NCBI RefSeq assembly: GCF_000167195.1
Contig: NZ_AADV02000002.1
Location: forward strand, 524,269-588,268
Source of the DNA: Crocosphaera watsonii WH 8501
Lineage (GTDB): Bacteria > Cyanobacteriota > Cyanobacteriia > Cyanobacteriales > Microcystaceae
DNA length: 64,000 nucleotides
Direction: 5' to 3'
The first letter of the stretch is position 1. Each line of letters begins with the position of its first letter. Below are positions 35,601 to 45,403 of the stretch, piece after piece. Below the pieces are notes generated by a model. It made no database searches, was not told the DNA's origin, and saw nothing but the letters and a program-made list of their open reading frames with translations. A program made the translations under genes and the position numbers.

Positions 35601-37529
35601 GTGGGACAAGCAGCTATTCAAATAGCCCAAAAAGTAGGTGCTGAAGTCTTTGCTACGGCCAGTGTTGGTAAATGGAATACCCTGAGACAGTTAGGGGTAA
35701 GTCATATTATGAACTCTCGGACATTGGACTTTGCAGAAGAAATTTTGACTATTACAGAAGATGAAGGGGTGGATATTGTCCTAAATTCTCTTTCAGGGGA
35801 GTTTATTTCCAAAAGTTTCGCTATTTTAAAAGATAACGGGCGTTTTGTTGAGATTGGTAAAAGTTTGAAGTTAGAAGGCAAATATCCTACCCAACCATCT
35901 CAGGAGGAGATCCCCCCAACCCCCCTTGGTAAGGGGAGCCAGCTACCTACCCAACTCTCCCAGGAGGGGAAAGCAGAGGGGTTAGATATTCATTCTCAAC
36001 TAAAACCTGATGCTGCTTATTTCCAAGTGGATATGTTTAAAGTGTGTCAAGAGGAACCAGAGTTAGTTCAGTCGATGTTGTGTCATTTGAGGGAACAGTT
36101 GCAAACAGGTAACTTTCAACCTCTCTCTTATCAAGTTTTTCCCAGAGAAGACGCTATTTCCGCCTTCCGTTATATGCAGCAAGCTAAACATACAGGAAAA
36201 GTTATTGTTTCTTATTCTGATAGGGAACTGGGAGACTGGGAGACTGGGAGACTGGGAGACTGGGAGACTGGGAGACTGGGAGAGTCGGAGACTGAGGGAA
36301 ATGATCAGTCTTCGTTGAAATTTTCTGAAGATGGAACCTATCTTATAACTGGAGGACTAGGTGACTTAGGTTTATTAGTTGCTCAGTGGATGATAGAAAA
36401 AGGAGCCAAAAATATAGTTTTAATGGGTCGTAATGAGCCAAAATTAGAACAAAAACAGAAAATAAAAGCACTAGAAACTCTAGGAGGCAATATTACTATT
36501 GCTCAAGGAGATGTCTCCAACAAAGAACAACTAGCAACCATCTTAAAAGCCATCTCCCCGTCCCCCCATCTCCCCGTCCCCCCATCTCCCCGTCCCCCCC
36601 TCTCCCCCTCTCCCCTCTCTCCCCTAAAAGGGATCATTCACGCAGCCGGCGTATTAGACGATGGAGTTCTCAAACAACTTACCTGGGAACGGTTTAATAA
36701 GGTGATGTCCCCGAAAGTTCAAGGGGCCTGGAACCTACATAACTTAACCAAAGATAAACCCCTAGACTTTTTTGTTCTCTTTTCCTCCGCAGCTTCCTTA
36801 CTAGGTTCTCCTGGACAAGCTAACCACGTCACTGCTAATACATTTCTAGATACCTTAGCCCATTATCGGCGATCGCAGGGACTACCGGCCTTAAGTATTA
36901 ACTGGGGTTTGTGGTCAGATATTGGGGCTGCAGCCAAACGTCAAGTCAAACGTCAAGGAGTTGGAGCGATCGCACCTGATGAGGGAATCACCATTTTAGA
37001 GATGTTAATGAAAGACTCTTTAGCACAAGTAGGTGTTGTTCCCATCAAATGGGATGAATTTTTACAAATTGAACAAAATATACCATTTTTTAGCAACTTT
37101 AAGCAGCAAAAAGCGACATCAACCAATAGTAGTAGCAATTTTCTGCAACAATTAGAAGATATTCCCCCAGAAGAAAAAGAAAATTATTTAAGGGAGCATA
37201 TTCGTGCAGAAATATCACAGGTTCTAGGTTTCAACCCTTCTGATGTCGATATGGAAATAGGCTTTTTTGATCTGGGAATGGACTCTTTAACTGCAATGGA
37301 GTTTAAAAACCGCTTACAAAACACCTTTGCTTGTACCTTCCCTTCAACCATAGCCTTTGACTATCCCACCGGAGACGCTTTAGTTAGTTATATAGCTACA
37401 GAAGTCCTCCAACTAACAGAAGAAACCATCGAACCATTAGAAGAAGATGATACAGAAAATCTATCTCAAGACGATATTGCTGACTTGTTAGCCCAAGAAC
37501 TTTCAGAAATTCAAGGAGGTGACGAATAA
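29610..37529 (+). CDS. highly reducing C-methylating PKS module KS-AT-DH-MT-ER-KR-ACP
   Basis: The 2639-residue protein has an N-terminal docking helix (1-30), KS (about 32-455; DTTCSSSLLAVH), AT (about 575-890; [14 protein letters not shown], malonyl type), DH (about 960-1240; FLREHRVF with the catalytic His, HPILLDNCLQ with the Asp), C-methyltransferase (about 1390-1640; LEIGAGTGGTT), ER (about 1855-2100; HAAAGGVGQAA), KR (about 2240-2450; TGGLGDLG) and ACP (about 2530-2605; DLGMDSLTA). It should add one alpha-methylated, fully reduced C2 unit. In the KR the usual Tyr is His (GQANHVTANTF). Translation starts at TTG 29610, overlapping the previous stop as TTGA, with GGGAGG upstream deciding the start. 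Four sorts of repeats interrupt linkers. Confidence 0.93.
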   Translation: MKQQLSDAQRMLLALKQARLQLEALERQKNEPIAIIGMDCRFPGNANSPEAYWELLRNGIDAITDIPSDRWDVESYYDSDPEIPGKMYSRYGGFIEGVDQFDPQFFGISPREALSLDPQQRLLLEVSYRALERAGQPLDSLQGSKTGVFMGICFDDYSRFTLNSGDPTLIDAYSSLGNTRSIAVGRIAYVLGLTGPVIQLDTTCSSSLLAVHLAAQSLRTGESNLALAGGVNLMLSPEVSIGFSKLKALAPDGRCKTFDEKADGYVRGEGCGIVVLKRLSDAIADGDKILGTVFGSAVNHDGQSNGLTAPNGSAQETVIRQAIENAKVDPTQIQYVEAHGTGTSLGDPIEVLALSKVLGKNREQDNPINIGSVKTNFGHLESAAGVASLIKVILSLQHQEIPPHLHFKNPNPYIPWEKLPINVPTKLTPWPAKKGRRLAGVSSFGMSGTNVHLILGESPKVEENIETQNVESSLHLLTLSAKTETALQAQIEQYKTYLNTHQNIPFADICYSANKRRSHHNYRFSIVASSTLEAAEKLNNSLYPNSPPLTRGSSGGSPFYSPPLTRGGWGGSSPPIAFLFTGQGSQYVGMGQQLYQTQPTFKTTVDHCCDILQSYLGWDLKEVIFSEQGTGNGEQETGRLGDGETCYNLDSTINTQPALFVIEYALAKLWLSWGIQPNIMMGHSIGEYVAATLAGVFSLEDALKLITARGRLMQKLPQNGSMIAVFTDLETVEKKISNYKNQVSIAAINHHKNIIISGNNTAIKEIIGKLESQGIKSQVLNVSHAFHSPMIEPMLREFEAIAKQINYSPPKLKLVSTVTGTVMSDEIATPKYWCRQIVEAVKFSQGMEYLVEQDIKIFLEIGAKPTLSNIGQIVIENSNKDQDFSFLASLHPKQENWQTILFTLGQLYVNGFSINWEEFYKYSQINYINNLPTYPFQKQRFWLEKKVNRSFLNQQKQQHPLLGQKINLAGSKNIYFENQISENIPIFLREHRVFDTAILPLAGFLEIALTAGINIFKTQECYLEDVVIQQGLILPPDTIKTIQINLVSETTNNYSFEIYSLNNEQDQDNDWILHSSGQLKQKQIVTSTINLEEEKERFSQGLQIDDYYQKCQERGINYGKRFQGIKHIYKLEREALAYIELPLEIINSSAYQIHPILLDNCLQVTGIVLIEENSLETYLPVALESFVSDNKQDINSSKIYTYAKLNTEKNSIDLKLLSENGEAIADIKGLKLRKASPETLLGKEENDSLENWLYGVKWNKQPLTANILLNPQKIESYLEPKLQNLKDKSDVIEYQELLSELETISFNYILEAFLKLGFKFELETRFTNSQLQEKLGILPTYKRLCDRLLNILAEEGILRKIGEEWQVIKVFEGTGNRERGTGKSPDSSAELTLLQRCGSQLAEVLRGDCDPVQLLFPDGDLTLTTQLYQESTGAKMMNNLVKQVILTALSNKTPESPLKILEIGAGTGGTTAYVLPELDQLSTEYVFTDVSSLFTEKARQQFQAYSFVDYRVLDIEKDPTTQGFLLQHYDIILAANVVHATQDLQQTLTHIRQLLTSQGMLVLLEGTRPLRWLDLIFGLTEGWWRFTDTDLRPTYPLISPSQWQQLLEKNGFVESIVLSPDSNPDSFLSQQGVMVARNAEDINTEAKNWLILGDRQGIASHLVQTLESKGENCIVAYSDSHYQQIGAKDYQVNPQNEQDISRLLEKKQFDQIIYLWGLDDPSEEDLTIDTLETGSENHCRSILQLIQNSYNKPPRFWLVTKGVMATDKNDPVVSITQSSLWGLGKAISLEHPEFNSVCVDLEINTELKQQVKVLLEEINANSPENQIAFSKNTRHVARLVPQKLSTATTQPRQLTISQRGTLENLQWQPLNRHSLKSGEVEIRVKATGLNFRDVLNALDLYPGDAGPLGCECVGEVISKGEDVELMNIGQEVMAIASGSFRDYVIVDAGMVTPKPDSLTIEEAATIPVTFLTAYYTLHHLAKIKKGDRVLIHAAAGGVGQAAIQIAQKVGAEVFATASVGKWNTLRQLGVSHIMNSRTLDFAEEILTITEDEGVDIVLNSLSGEFISKSFAILKDNGRFVEIGKSLKLEGKYPTQPSQEEIPPTPLGKGSQLPTQLSQEGKAEGLDIHSQLKPDAAYFQVDMFKVCQEEPELVQSMLCHLREQLQTGNFQPLSYQVFPREDAISAFRYMQQAKHTGKVIVSYSDRELGDWETGRLGDWETGRLGESETEGNDQSSLKFSEDGTYLITGGLGDLGLLVAQWMIEKGAKNIVLMGRNEPKLEQKQKIKALETLGGNITIAQGDVSNKEQLATILKAISPSPHLPVPPSPRPPLSPSPLSPLKGIIHAAGVLDDGVLKQLTWERFNKVMSPKVQGAWNLHNLTKDKPLDFFVLFSSAASLLGSPGQANHVTANTFLDTLAHYRRSQGLPALSINWGLWSDIGAAAKRQVKRQGVGAIAPDEGITILEMLMKDSLAQVGVVPIKWDEFLQIEQNIPFFSNFKQQKATSTNSSSNFLQQLEDIPPEEKENYLREHIRAEISQVLGFNPSDVDMEIGFFDLGMDSLTAMEFKNRLQNTFACTFPSTIAFDYPTGDALVSYIATEVLQLTEETIEPLEEDDTENLSQDDIADLLAQELSEIQGGDE
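31244..31326. repeat. two R3 copies in KS-AT linker, first methylating PKS
   Basis: Two CCCCCCTTAACAAGGGG cores encode SPPLTRG twice, just before AFLFTGQGSQ. The second methylating PKS has three related copies at the same place (39157-39279). Confidence 0.85.
31489..31545. repeat. R4 plus R1 repeats in AT loop, first methylating PKS
   Basis: GAACAGG units run into GGAGACGGG units, in frame (EQGTGNGEQETGRLGDGET), between EVIF and YNLDST of the AT domain. Confidence 0.85.
33726..33755. repeat. R4 repeat before the methyltransferase
   Basis: GGGAACA units encode EGTGNRERGTGK in frame, ahead of the C-methyltransferase of the first methylating PKS. The second PKS lacks it. Confidence 0.75.
35886..35970. 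repeat. composite R3 repeat at the end of the ER domain
   Basis: CCCCCCTTGGTAAGGGG is flanked on both sides by ACCCAACTCTCCCAGGAGG-type companions, in frame. It lies between GKSL and HSQLKPDAAYF; the second PKS has only a short native loop here. Confidence 0.8.
36228..36294. repeat. R1 array between ER and KR
   Basis: Tandem GGGAGACTG units encode ELGDWETGRLGDWETGRLG in frame. In the second PKS the same linker holds a different palindrome (44082-44099). Confidence 0.88.
36552..36625. repeat. R2 C-rich minisatellite inside the KR, first methylating PKS
   Basis: CCCCGTCCCCCCATCT units encode a proline-rich stretch (SPHLPVPPSPRPPLSPSP) in the KR between the second nucleotide-binding half and GIIHAAGVLDDG. 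Confidence 0.88.
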
Positions 37530-39156
37530 TGGCAGAAAATAAAGATTATGCAGCCCTAATGCAGAATGCTTTAAAAGAACTGCGACAAATGCGGGCTAAA
37601 CTCAAACAGTTAGAAGAAAGTAAAAGTGAACCCCTAGCCATTATTGGTATGGGTTGCCGTTTTCCTGGCGCCGATAACCCCACTCAGTTCTGGCAGTTAT
37701 TAAAACAGGGAAAAGATGCCATTACTTCTGTGCCTTCAGATCGCTGGAATGTCGATGAATACTACGATAGCGATCCCAAAACCGTCGGCAAAATATGTAC
37801 CCGTTATGGGGGGTTTATTGGACAGTTACAGGAGTTCGATCCAGAATTTTTTGGCATTTCTCCCAGGGAAGCTATTAGTATAGATCCCCAACAACGTCTA
37901 TTATTAGAAGTCAGTTGGGAAGCATTAGAAAATTCTGGTATTATCCCGAAAAACCTGGCAGGTACTCAAACAGGGGTGTTTATAGGCATAAGTAGTAATG
38001 ATTATTCCCAGCAGTTGTTAACCCGTGAAGTGGATGATATCGATGCTTACTTAGCTACAGGAAACTCTCATAGTGTAGCCGCCGGACGACTTTCTTTTTT
38101 ATTGGGTTTAACAGGCCCTAGTTTAGCCGTTGATACCGCTTGTTCATCTTCCCTAGTAGCAATACACCTCGCTTGTCAAAGCTTACGTAACCTGGAATGT
38201 AAAACAGCTATAGTAGGAGGAGTTAATCGCTTAATTTCCCCCGAATTTAGCATTAATTTCTCACAAGCGCAAATGTTAGCCCCCGATGGTCGTTGTAAGA
38301 CCTTCGATGGCAGTGCAGATGGTTTTGTCAGATCCGAAGGTTGTGGGGTAGTTGTCTTAAAACGTCTCGAACAAGCTTTAGAAGATGGGGATAATATCTT
38401 AGCCGTCATTCGGGGTTCTGCGGTTAACCAAGATGGACGTAGTAGCGGTTTAACAGTGCCTAATGGTCCCTCTCAACAAACCGTGATCCGTCAAGCATTA
38501 GAAAACAGCAAGGTTGATGCTTCTGACATAAGTTATATTGAAGCACACGGCACAGGAACATCTCTCGGCGATCCCATTGAAATAGGGGCGTTAGGGGCTA
38601 TTTTCAGCAAAACCCATTCCCCACAGCAACCCTTAATAGTGGGTTCGGTGAAAACCAATATTGGTCATTTAGAAGCGGCCGCAGGTATTGCCGGGTTAAT
38701 TAAAGTTATCTTATCTTTGCAACATGAAGAAATACCCTCACATCTACATTTTCAAAACCCTAGTCCCCATATCAACTGGAATGAGTTGCCTATTACTGTT
38801 CCTAGTCAAGCTACACCCTGGAAACGTAGTGAAAACAAAAGGTTAGCCGGGTTAAGTTCTTTTGGGTTTGGTGGTACAAACGCTCATGTTATTTTAGGGG
38901 AAGCGTCGCCAAAGGTTGTTGAAACCCCAAAAGTTGACCGTCCCTTACATTTATTAACCCTATCAGCTAAGACAGAAACGGCTTTAAAAGCACAAATAGA
39001 ACAATATAGAACCTATTTAAACAATCATCAAAATCTTTCTTTTGCTGATATTTGTTACAGTGCAAATAAGGGGCGATCGCCTTTTGATTACCGTTTTAGT
39101 ATTGTAGCTGGTTCCACAACAGAAGCATTAGAAAAAATAGATAATACCCTATCGCC

Positions 39157-39279
39157 AAATAACCCGTCTTTGTCAAGGAAAGGTTGGGAGGGATCTTCTC
39201 CCAATAGCCCCCCTTTGGGAAAAGGAGGATCTTCTACAAATAGCCCCCCCTTAGTAAGGGGGGGTTGGGGGGGATCTTC
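39157..39279. repeat. three R3-type copies in KS-AT linker, second methylating PKS
   Basis: Three CCCCCCTT...AAGGGG cores in a row, in frame (NPSLSRKGWEGSS, SPPLGKGG, SPPLVRGGWGGSS). Confidence 0.83.
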
Positions 39280-39455
39280 TCCGGCCATTGCCTTTCTATT
39301 CACTGGACAAGGTTCGCAATATGTAGGAATGGGACAACAACTATATCAAACTCAACCCACTTTTAAAGCAACAGTTGATCATTGTTCTGATCTTCTTCAA
39401 GTTTATTTAGGATGGGATATTAAAGAGGTTATTTTTGGTAAAGAGGAAATAGACT

Positions 39456-39507
39456 ATCCCCCCCAACCTCCCCTTAGTAAGGGGGGAGGGCAACAGGGAA
39501 CAGGAGA
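39456..39507. repeat. R3 repeat in AT loop, second methylating PKS
   Basis: The core CCTCCCCTTAGTAAGGGGGG encodes PPQPPLSKGGG at the loop between EVIF and YNLDST, the same site as repeats in the other three AT domains. Confidence 0.83.
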
Positions 39508-42500
39508 AAATTCTTATAATCTAGATTCAACCATTAATACTCAACCTGCTTTATTTGTCATAGAATATGCTTTAGCAAAACTGTGGCTATCTTGGGGTAT
39601 TAAACCTGATATGATGATGGGTCATAGTATTGGGGAATATGTAGCAGCAACTTTAGCTGGTGTATTTAGTTTAGAAGATGCTTTAAAACTGATTACTGCT
39701 AGGGGAAGGTTAATACAGGAACTTCCTGAAAATGGCTCAATGGTTGTTGTTTTTGCTCCTTTAGAAACAGTAGAAAAAGCAGTTGCTTCTTATCAAGATA
39801 AAGTTTCCATTGCTGCTATAAATCATCATCAAAACATAGTTATTTCTGGTGAAGGCGAAGCTATACAAGAGATTATTGAGCAACTAGAATTAAACGGTAT
39901 TCAAAACCAAACATTAAAAGTTTCTCACCCTTTCCATTCTCCCATGATGGAACCCATGTTAAAAGCATTTGAAACTATTGCCAAACAGATAAAATATTCA
40001 TCCCCTAAAATTAAAATAGTTTCCACTGTAACAGGAACGGTTATAACTGAGGAAATAGCCACACCCGAATACTGGTGTCATCAGATCAGAGAAACAGTAA
40101 GATTTTCACAAGCAATAGAATGTTTAATAGATAAAGATATTAAAATATTCCTCGAAATAGGAGCAAAACCAACTTTATTAAATATGGGAAAAACAGTTGT
40201 TGAAAATAGTAATAAAGCACAGAATATTTGCTGGTTAGCTAGTTTACATCCAAAGCAGGAAAATTGGCGAACAATGTTATTGACTTTGGGAGAATTATAT
40301 GCTAAGAAATATGTTATTGATTGGGAGGAATTTGACAAAGATTATCCTAGAAACTATCTTAATAATTTACCAACCTATCCTTTTCAACGAGAAAAATATT
40401 GGTTTACATCATCATCAACAAAACCCAACAAAAATAAGCAAATAAAAGGACATCCTTTGCTCGGTAATCAATTAATTTTAGCAAAATCTGATACTATTTT
40501 ATTTGAGAGTGAAATTAGTCAAGATGAACCTAATTTTTTACAAGATCATCGTGTCTTTGATAAGGTTATTCTTCCAGGTGCAGGATTTTTAGAAATGGCA
40601 CTAAGCGCAGGAATTAAAGCTTTAAACACTCAAGCTATTATCCTAGAAAGTGTTGCTATTCAAAAGCCTTTGATATTGCAAGAGGATAGTGAGAAAAAAA
40701 TCCAAACATTTTTAACACCAAAAGAAGATGAGAATACATATATATATGAAATATTTAGTCAAGAAGAGTCTAACTGGAAACTTCATGCAAAAGGACAATT
40801 TTTGTCAACTGAGAATAAGATAATAAAAGCTAACTTGAACGATATAAAAGAAGAATGTAATATCCTAGTAGATACGGTGGAATATTATCAAAAACTAGCT
40901 CAAAGAGGTGTTCATCTTGATACTAACTTTCAAGCTATAAAAAAACTGTGGAAAAATAAATCAGAAGAATCATTAGCAGAGATATCTTTACCAGAAAAAA
41001 TACTTTCTCAAACTAACCCTTATACCATTCATCCTGTCTTGTTAGACGCTTGTTTTCAGGGGATAGGTATTACCTTATTAGAAGAAGATCAAAATATAAC
41101 TTATCTTCCTATTGGTTTAGATAAATTTACTCTTTATGAAAACACTTCCCATACTCATTTATGGAGTCATGTTAAACTACGATCCCGTAAGTCTTCTATA
41201 CAACATACTTTAATTGCAGATGTTGAAATTATAGAACCTCAAGGAACTATTATTGCTACTGTTGAAGGGATACAACTTAGCCCTGTTAGTCCCGAAACTT
41301 TGTTTGCTAGTTCACAGAATACTTACACAGACTGGCTTTATGGGATAGAGTGGCGACAAAAACAAATTTTCACAGCATCCTCTGAACACTTTCTCACCCC
41401 CCAGAAAATTAGCGATCGCCTGACTCCTCGTTTCACAGAATTAGTAAATAAGACTGAAATAACTTATTATCAGCAATTATTGCCAAAATTAGACCATTTA
41501 AGCCTAAATATATTATCCAAGCATTTCAGGGCATGGGCTGGAAGTTTACCGAAAATCAAAGCTTATCAAAACAGTCTCTAACCATTGCGAAAAAATATCA
41601 GAGATTAACAGATTATCTCCTTAAAAATCTCACAGAAGCAGGAATTTTAAACAAAATAGACGATCATTGGCAAGTAATTAAAACGTCAAACTCTGCAACC
41701 ATTGAAAGGCAAAAACAAGAGTTATTAAAAGAATATCCCTTTGCCGAAATAGAATTAACATTACTCCATCGTTGCGCTTCTCAACTAGCACAAGTTTTAC
41801 AAGGAAAATGCGATCCAGTGCAGCTACTATTTCCCCAAGGAGACTTAAGCACCGCTACCCAGTTGTATCAAGACTCTCCTGGGGCGAAGATGATGAATAC
41901 TTTAGTACAAGAAACCCTTAGTGTTGCCCTGGAAACATTACCTCAAGGTAAAAAAGTTCGTATTTTAGAAATAGGAGCCGGAACCGGAGTAACAACGGCT
42001 TATTTATTACCTTATCTCGATTCAGCACAGACAGAATACTGTTTTAGTGATATATCGCCTATTTTTAGTGAAAAAGCGAAACAAAAATTTTCTGATTATT
42101 CCTTTATTAGTTACCAAACCTTAGATATTGAACAAGATCCTCAAAAACAAGGATTTTCAGCAGAATCTTACGATATTATCGTTGCTGCTAACGTTTTACA
42201 CGCTACAGAAAACCTAGAAGAAACTATAAACCATGTTCATCAGTTATTAGCCCCGAAAGGGATGTTATTGTTGCTAGAAAATACCAGTGCTTTGCTGTGG
42301 TTGGATCTGATCTTTGGGTTAACAGAGGGATGGTGGAGGTTTAATGATGAAGTAAGGAATGATTATCCCTTGATATCTGCCCAAAAATGGCAAAAATTAT
42401 TAATTGACAGAGAATTTGAACATACAGCTATTCTGAAACCAGAACAAAAGCAAGGGGAAACAGTCTCACAACAAAGCATTATTTTAGGACAGAAAAAAGC

Positions 42501-44081
42501 TTCTGCTCCGAAAAATTGGTTAATATTAGGAGATAAAGATGTTTTTGCCGAGAATTTAGTTAATTATTTACAAGAAAAAGGACAATATGCCATACTTAGT
42601 CAAGAAATAGATAATTTAGATGAATTTCAACACATTATCTATCTAGGAAGTTTAGACAGTCCCGAACCCTCTAACCTAACTACCCAAGACTTAGAAACAG
42701 CTTCTGAAATAGGCTGTACTAACGTTTTAACCCTTGTCCAAACCTTAGCAAACTCATCTACACCCCCCACACTGTCAATAGTAACCAGGGGTGCAGTATC
42801 CACAGAAACAGAGGATATTTTACCAGGGTTAACAGAAGCTTCATTATGGGGAATAGGAAAAGTTATTAATTTAGAGCATACTCAATTAAACTGTAGATGT
42901 ATTGATCTTGATACTAAAATTGCTCCAGAAAAACAAATTCAAGCCCTATTAAGCGTCATTGAGTCAACAGAAAAAGAAACGCAAGTTGCTTTAAGAGATG
43001 ATCAACTTCAGGTATCAAGGTTAGTACGTCATGGAAAAATTGAGCCATATAAACTAGAAATTCCTCAGAATGAAGCCTTTAAGTTAGATATTTCACAAAA
43101 AGGGACTCTCAGCAACTTAGAGCTTGTTCCAACGTCACGTATATCTCCTGAGCAGGGTGAAGTAGAGATTAAAGTAGGAGCAACCGGACTCAACTTCATC
43201 GACGTTTTAGACGGGTTAGGGTTACTACCATTTGAGAGAGAATGGTTTGGGGTTGAATGTGTCGGGGAAGTGGTGAGGGTTGGAGAAGGAGTCAATGAAC
43301 TAAAAAAAGGCGATCGCGTTTTAGCGTTAGCCCCAGGTAGTTTTAGTCAGTATGTCACCATAACCACCCAGTTAGTTAGCCATTGCCCCAAAAACTTAAC
43401 CATTGAAGAAGCAGCGACTATTCCAGCCAACTTTTTAACCGCTTACTATGCCTTACATCGTCTAGGGAAAATTAAAAAAGGCGATCGCATCCTCATTCAT
43501 TCAGCAGCCGGGGGAACAGGGATGGCCGCCCTACAAATAGCTCAACAAGTAGGAGCAGAAGTATTTGCCACAGCTAGTCCCAATAAATGGGAGTTTCTCA
43601 AGTCTTTGGGGGTGAAAAACGTGATGAACTCTCGAACATTAGACTTTGCAGCAGAAATTTTGACTATTACCGAAGGGAAAGGGGTTGATGTGGTGTTTAA
43701 CTCCCTCTCAGGAGAGTTTATTACAAAAAGCTTCTCTGTATTAGCTGATGAAGGGCGTTTTCTAGAAATAGGTAAACGAGATATTTGGACAAGGGAACAA
43801 GTTCATAAAGTTAAACCCAATGCCTCTTACTTTGCCATAGACTTACTTACTATTGCGCAACAGCAACCGCAACTTATTCAGTCGATGCTTACTGAGTTAA
43901 AACAAAAGTTTGAGGAAGATCGCTTAAAACCCTTACCTCGTAACGTCTTTCCCATAGAGCAAACTATTCAAGCTTTCCGTTATATGCAGAAAGGAAAGCA
44001 TATTGGCAAAATAGTTGTTTCTTATAACCCAGAATTAAAAAATATTAGTAGTTCTGAGCAATTAAACAACATATCTGTAGG

Positions 44082-44099
44082 GGCGAACGGCCGTTCGCC
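44082..44099. repeat. perfect 18-bp palindrome (family R6) between ER and KR
   Basis: GGCGAACGGCCGTTCGCC, a dispersed cyanobacterial palindrome, is in frame (GANGRSP) in the ER-KR linker of the second methylating PKS. Confidence 0.85.
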
Positions 44100-44363
44100 T
44101 ATACAAAAAATGCCTTTAGGTTTTTCTGAAGATGGAACCTATCTTATTACTGGAGGGTTAGGAGGTTTAGGTTTATTAGTAGCTCGCTGGATGATAGAAA
44201 AAGGAGCCAAAAATTTAGTATTGATGGCAAGAAGTAAAGCCAACTCCCAGCAAAAACAAGAAATACAAGCCTTAGAAGCTTTAGGAGGCAATATTACCGT
44301 TGCTCAAGGAGATGTCTCCAACAAAGAACAACTAGCAAACATCTTAGAAAACATCCAAACCAC

Positions 44364-44444
44364 CACCCCCGTCCCCCCCTCTCCCCAACCTCCCCTCTCC
44401 CCGTCCCCCCCTCTCCCCGTCCCCCCCTCTCCCCAACCTCCCCT
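44364..44444. repeat. R2 C-rich minisatellite inside the KR, second methylating PKS
   Basis: CCCCGTCCCCCCCTCT units encode VPPSPQPPLSPSPPLPVPP at exactly the KR site used in the first methylating PKS. Confidence 0.88.
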
Positions 44445-45403
44445 AAAGGGTATCATCCACGCTGCCGGAGTATTAGACGACGGAGTATTACTACAAATGA
44501 ACTGGGAACGGTTTAATAAGGTAATGGCTCCCAAAGTACAAGGAGCTTGGAACCTTCATAACTTAACCAGAGATAAACCTTTAGACTTCTTTATCCTTTT
44601 CTCATCAGCCGCTTCCTTATTAGGTTCTCCCGGACAAGGAAACCACGTTGCGGCGAATACATTTCTTGATAGCTTAGCTCATTATCGGCGATCGCAGGGA
44701 CTACCGGCCTTGAGTATTAACTGGGGTGTGTGGTCAGATATTGGGGCAGCAGCCAAACGCCAAGTAGACGCACAGATGAAAGCCCGAGGTATTGGGGCGA
44801 TCGCTCCCCAACAAGGGTTAGATATCTTAGAAAAACTATTTACAGAAGAATCTACTCAAGTAGGGGTTGTTCCCATTAACTGGCCACAGTTTTTGTCTTC
44901 TGGGGCAACATCTCCCTACTTTGAAGACTTTGCCCAAACTAAGGAAACTAAACAAAGAGAAGCATCAGAGTTACGCCAACAATTAACCGATATTCTGCCA
45001 CAAAATCGTCTTTCTTTCCTCGTTAACCACTTACAAGAGGAAGTTGCTCCCATTCTTGGACTGAAAACTAACCCCAACCCCCAACAAGGCTTTTTTGACC
45101 TGGGAATGGACTCTTTAATGGCAGTGGAAATGAAAAACCGTTTAGAAACAGGTTTAAGCGTAACCCTTCCCTCAACGGTTATTTTTGAATATCCCACCAT
45201 TAACGCCTTAGCTGAATATTTAGTTGAGGAAATGTTTCCTTCTCAGTGGGAGTCAACAGGTGTTAAGACCAAAATAAACAACGAAGAAACTTCCCTTTCT
45301 CAAACCTTAGAAGAAGATATAAATGCTTCTCAAACCCTAGAGGAAGATAGTGCCATCGCCCAAGAATTAGAAGAATTAGAAAATTTATTAAAAAACAGAA
45401 ACA

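Larger units (their letters stand above)
37529..41581 (+). pseudogene. second C-methylating PKS, N-terminal part KS-AT-DH (frameshifted)
   Basis: This part encodes a docking helix, KS (about 33-457; DTACSSSLVAIH), AT (about 588-905; [14 protein letters not shown] where others have HAFHS) and DH (about 970-1255; FLQDHRVF, HPVLLDACFQ). After LDHLSLN the frame leaves the sequence that matches the preceding PKS and ends 1350 residues in. The homologous continuation (YIIQAFQGMGWKF, like NYILEAFLKLGFKF in the previous PKS) is present in the -1 frame. Restoring one T after AAAT near 41509 would give a single gene 37529-45411. The ATG overlaps the upstream stop as TAATG and has a perfect AAGGAGGTGA. 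The lesion may be a real mutation or a sequencing error. Confidence 0.85.

Noticed and set aside
41533-41550. Independent start of a separate MT-ER-KR-ACP protein at ATG 41533
   Set aside because: There is no Shine-Dalgarno, and the matching sequence extends upstream of this ATG in the same frame.
41500-41581. Programmed -1 frameshift in the second methylating PKS
   Set aside because: The site lacks a classic slippery heptamer and a clear downstream structure, and the sister gene reads through without a shift, so a mutation or sequencing error is more likely.
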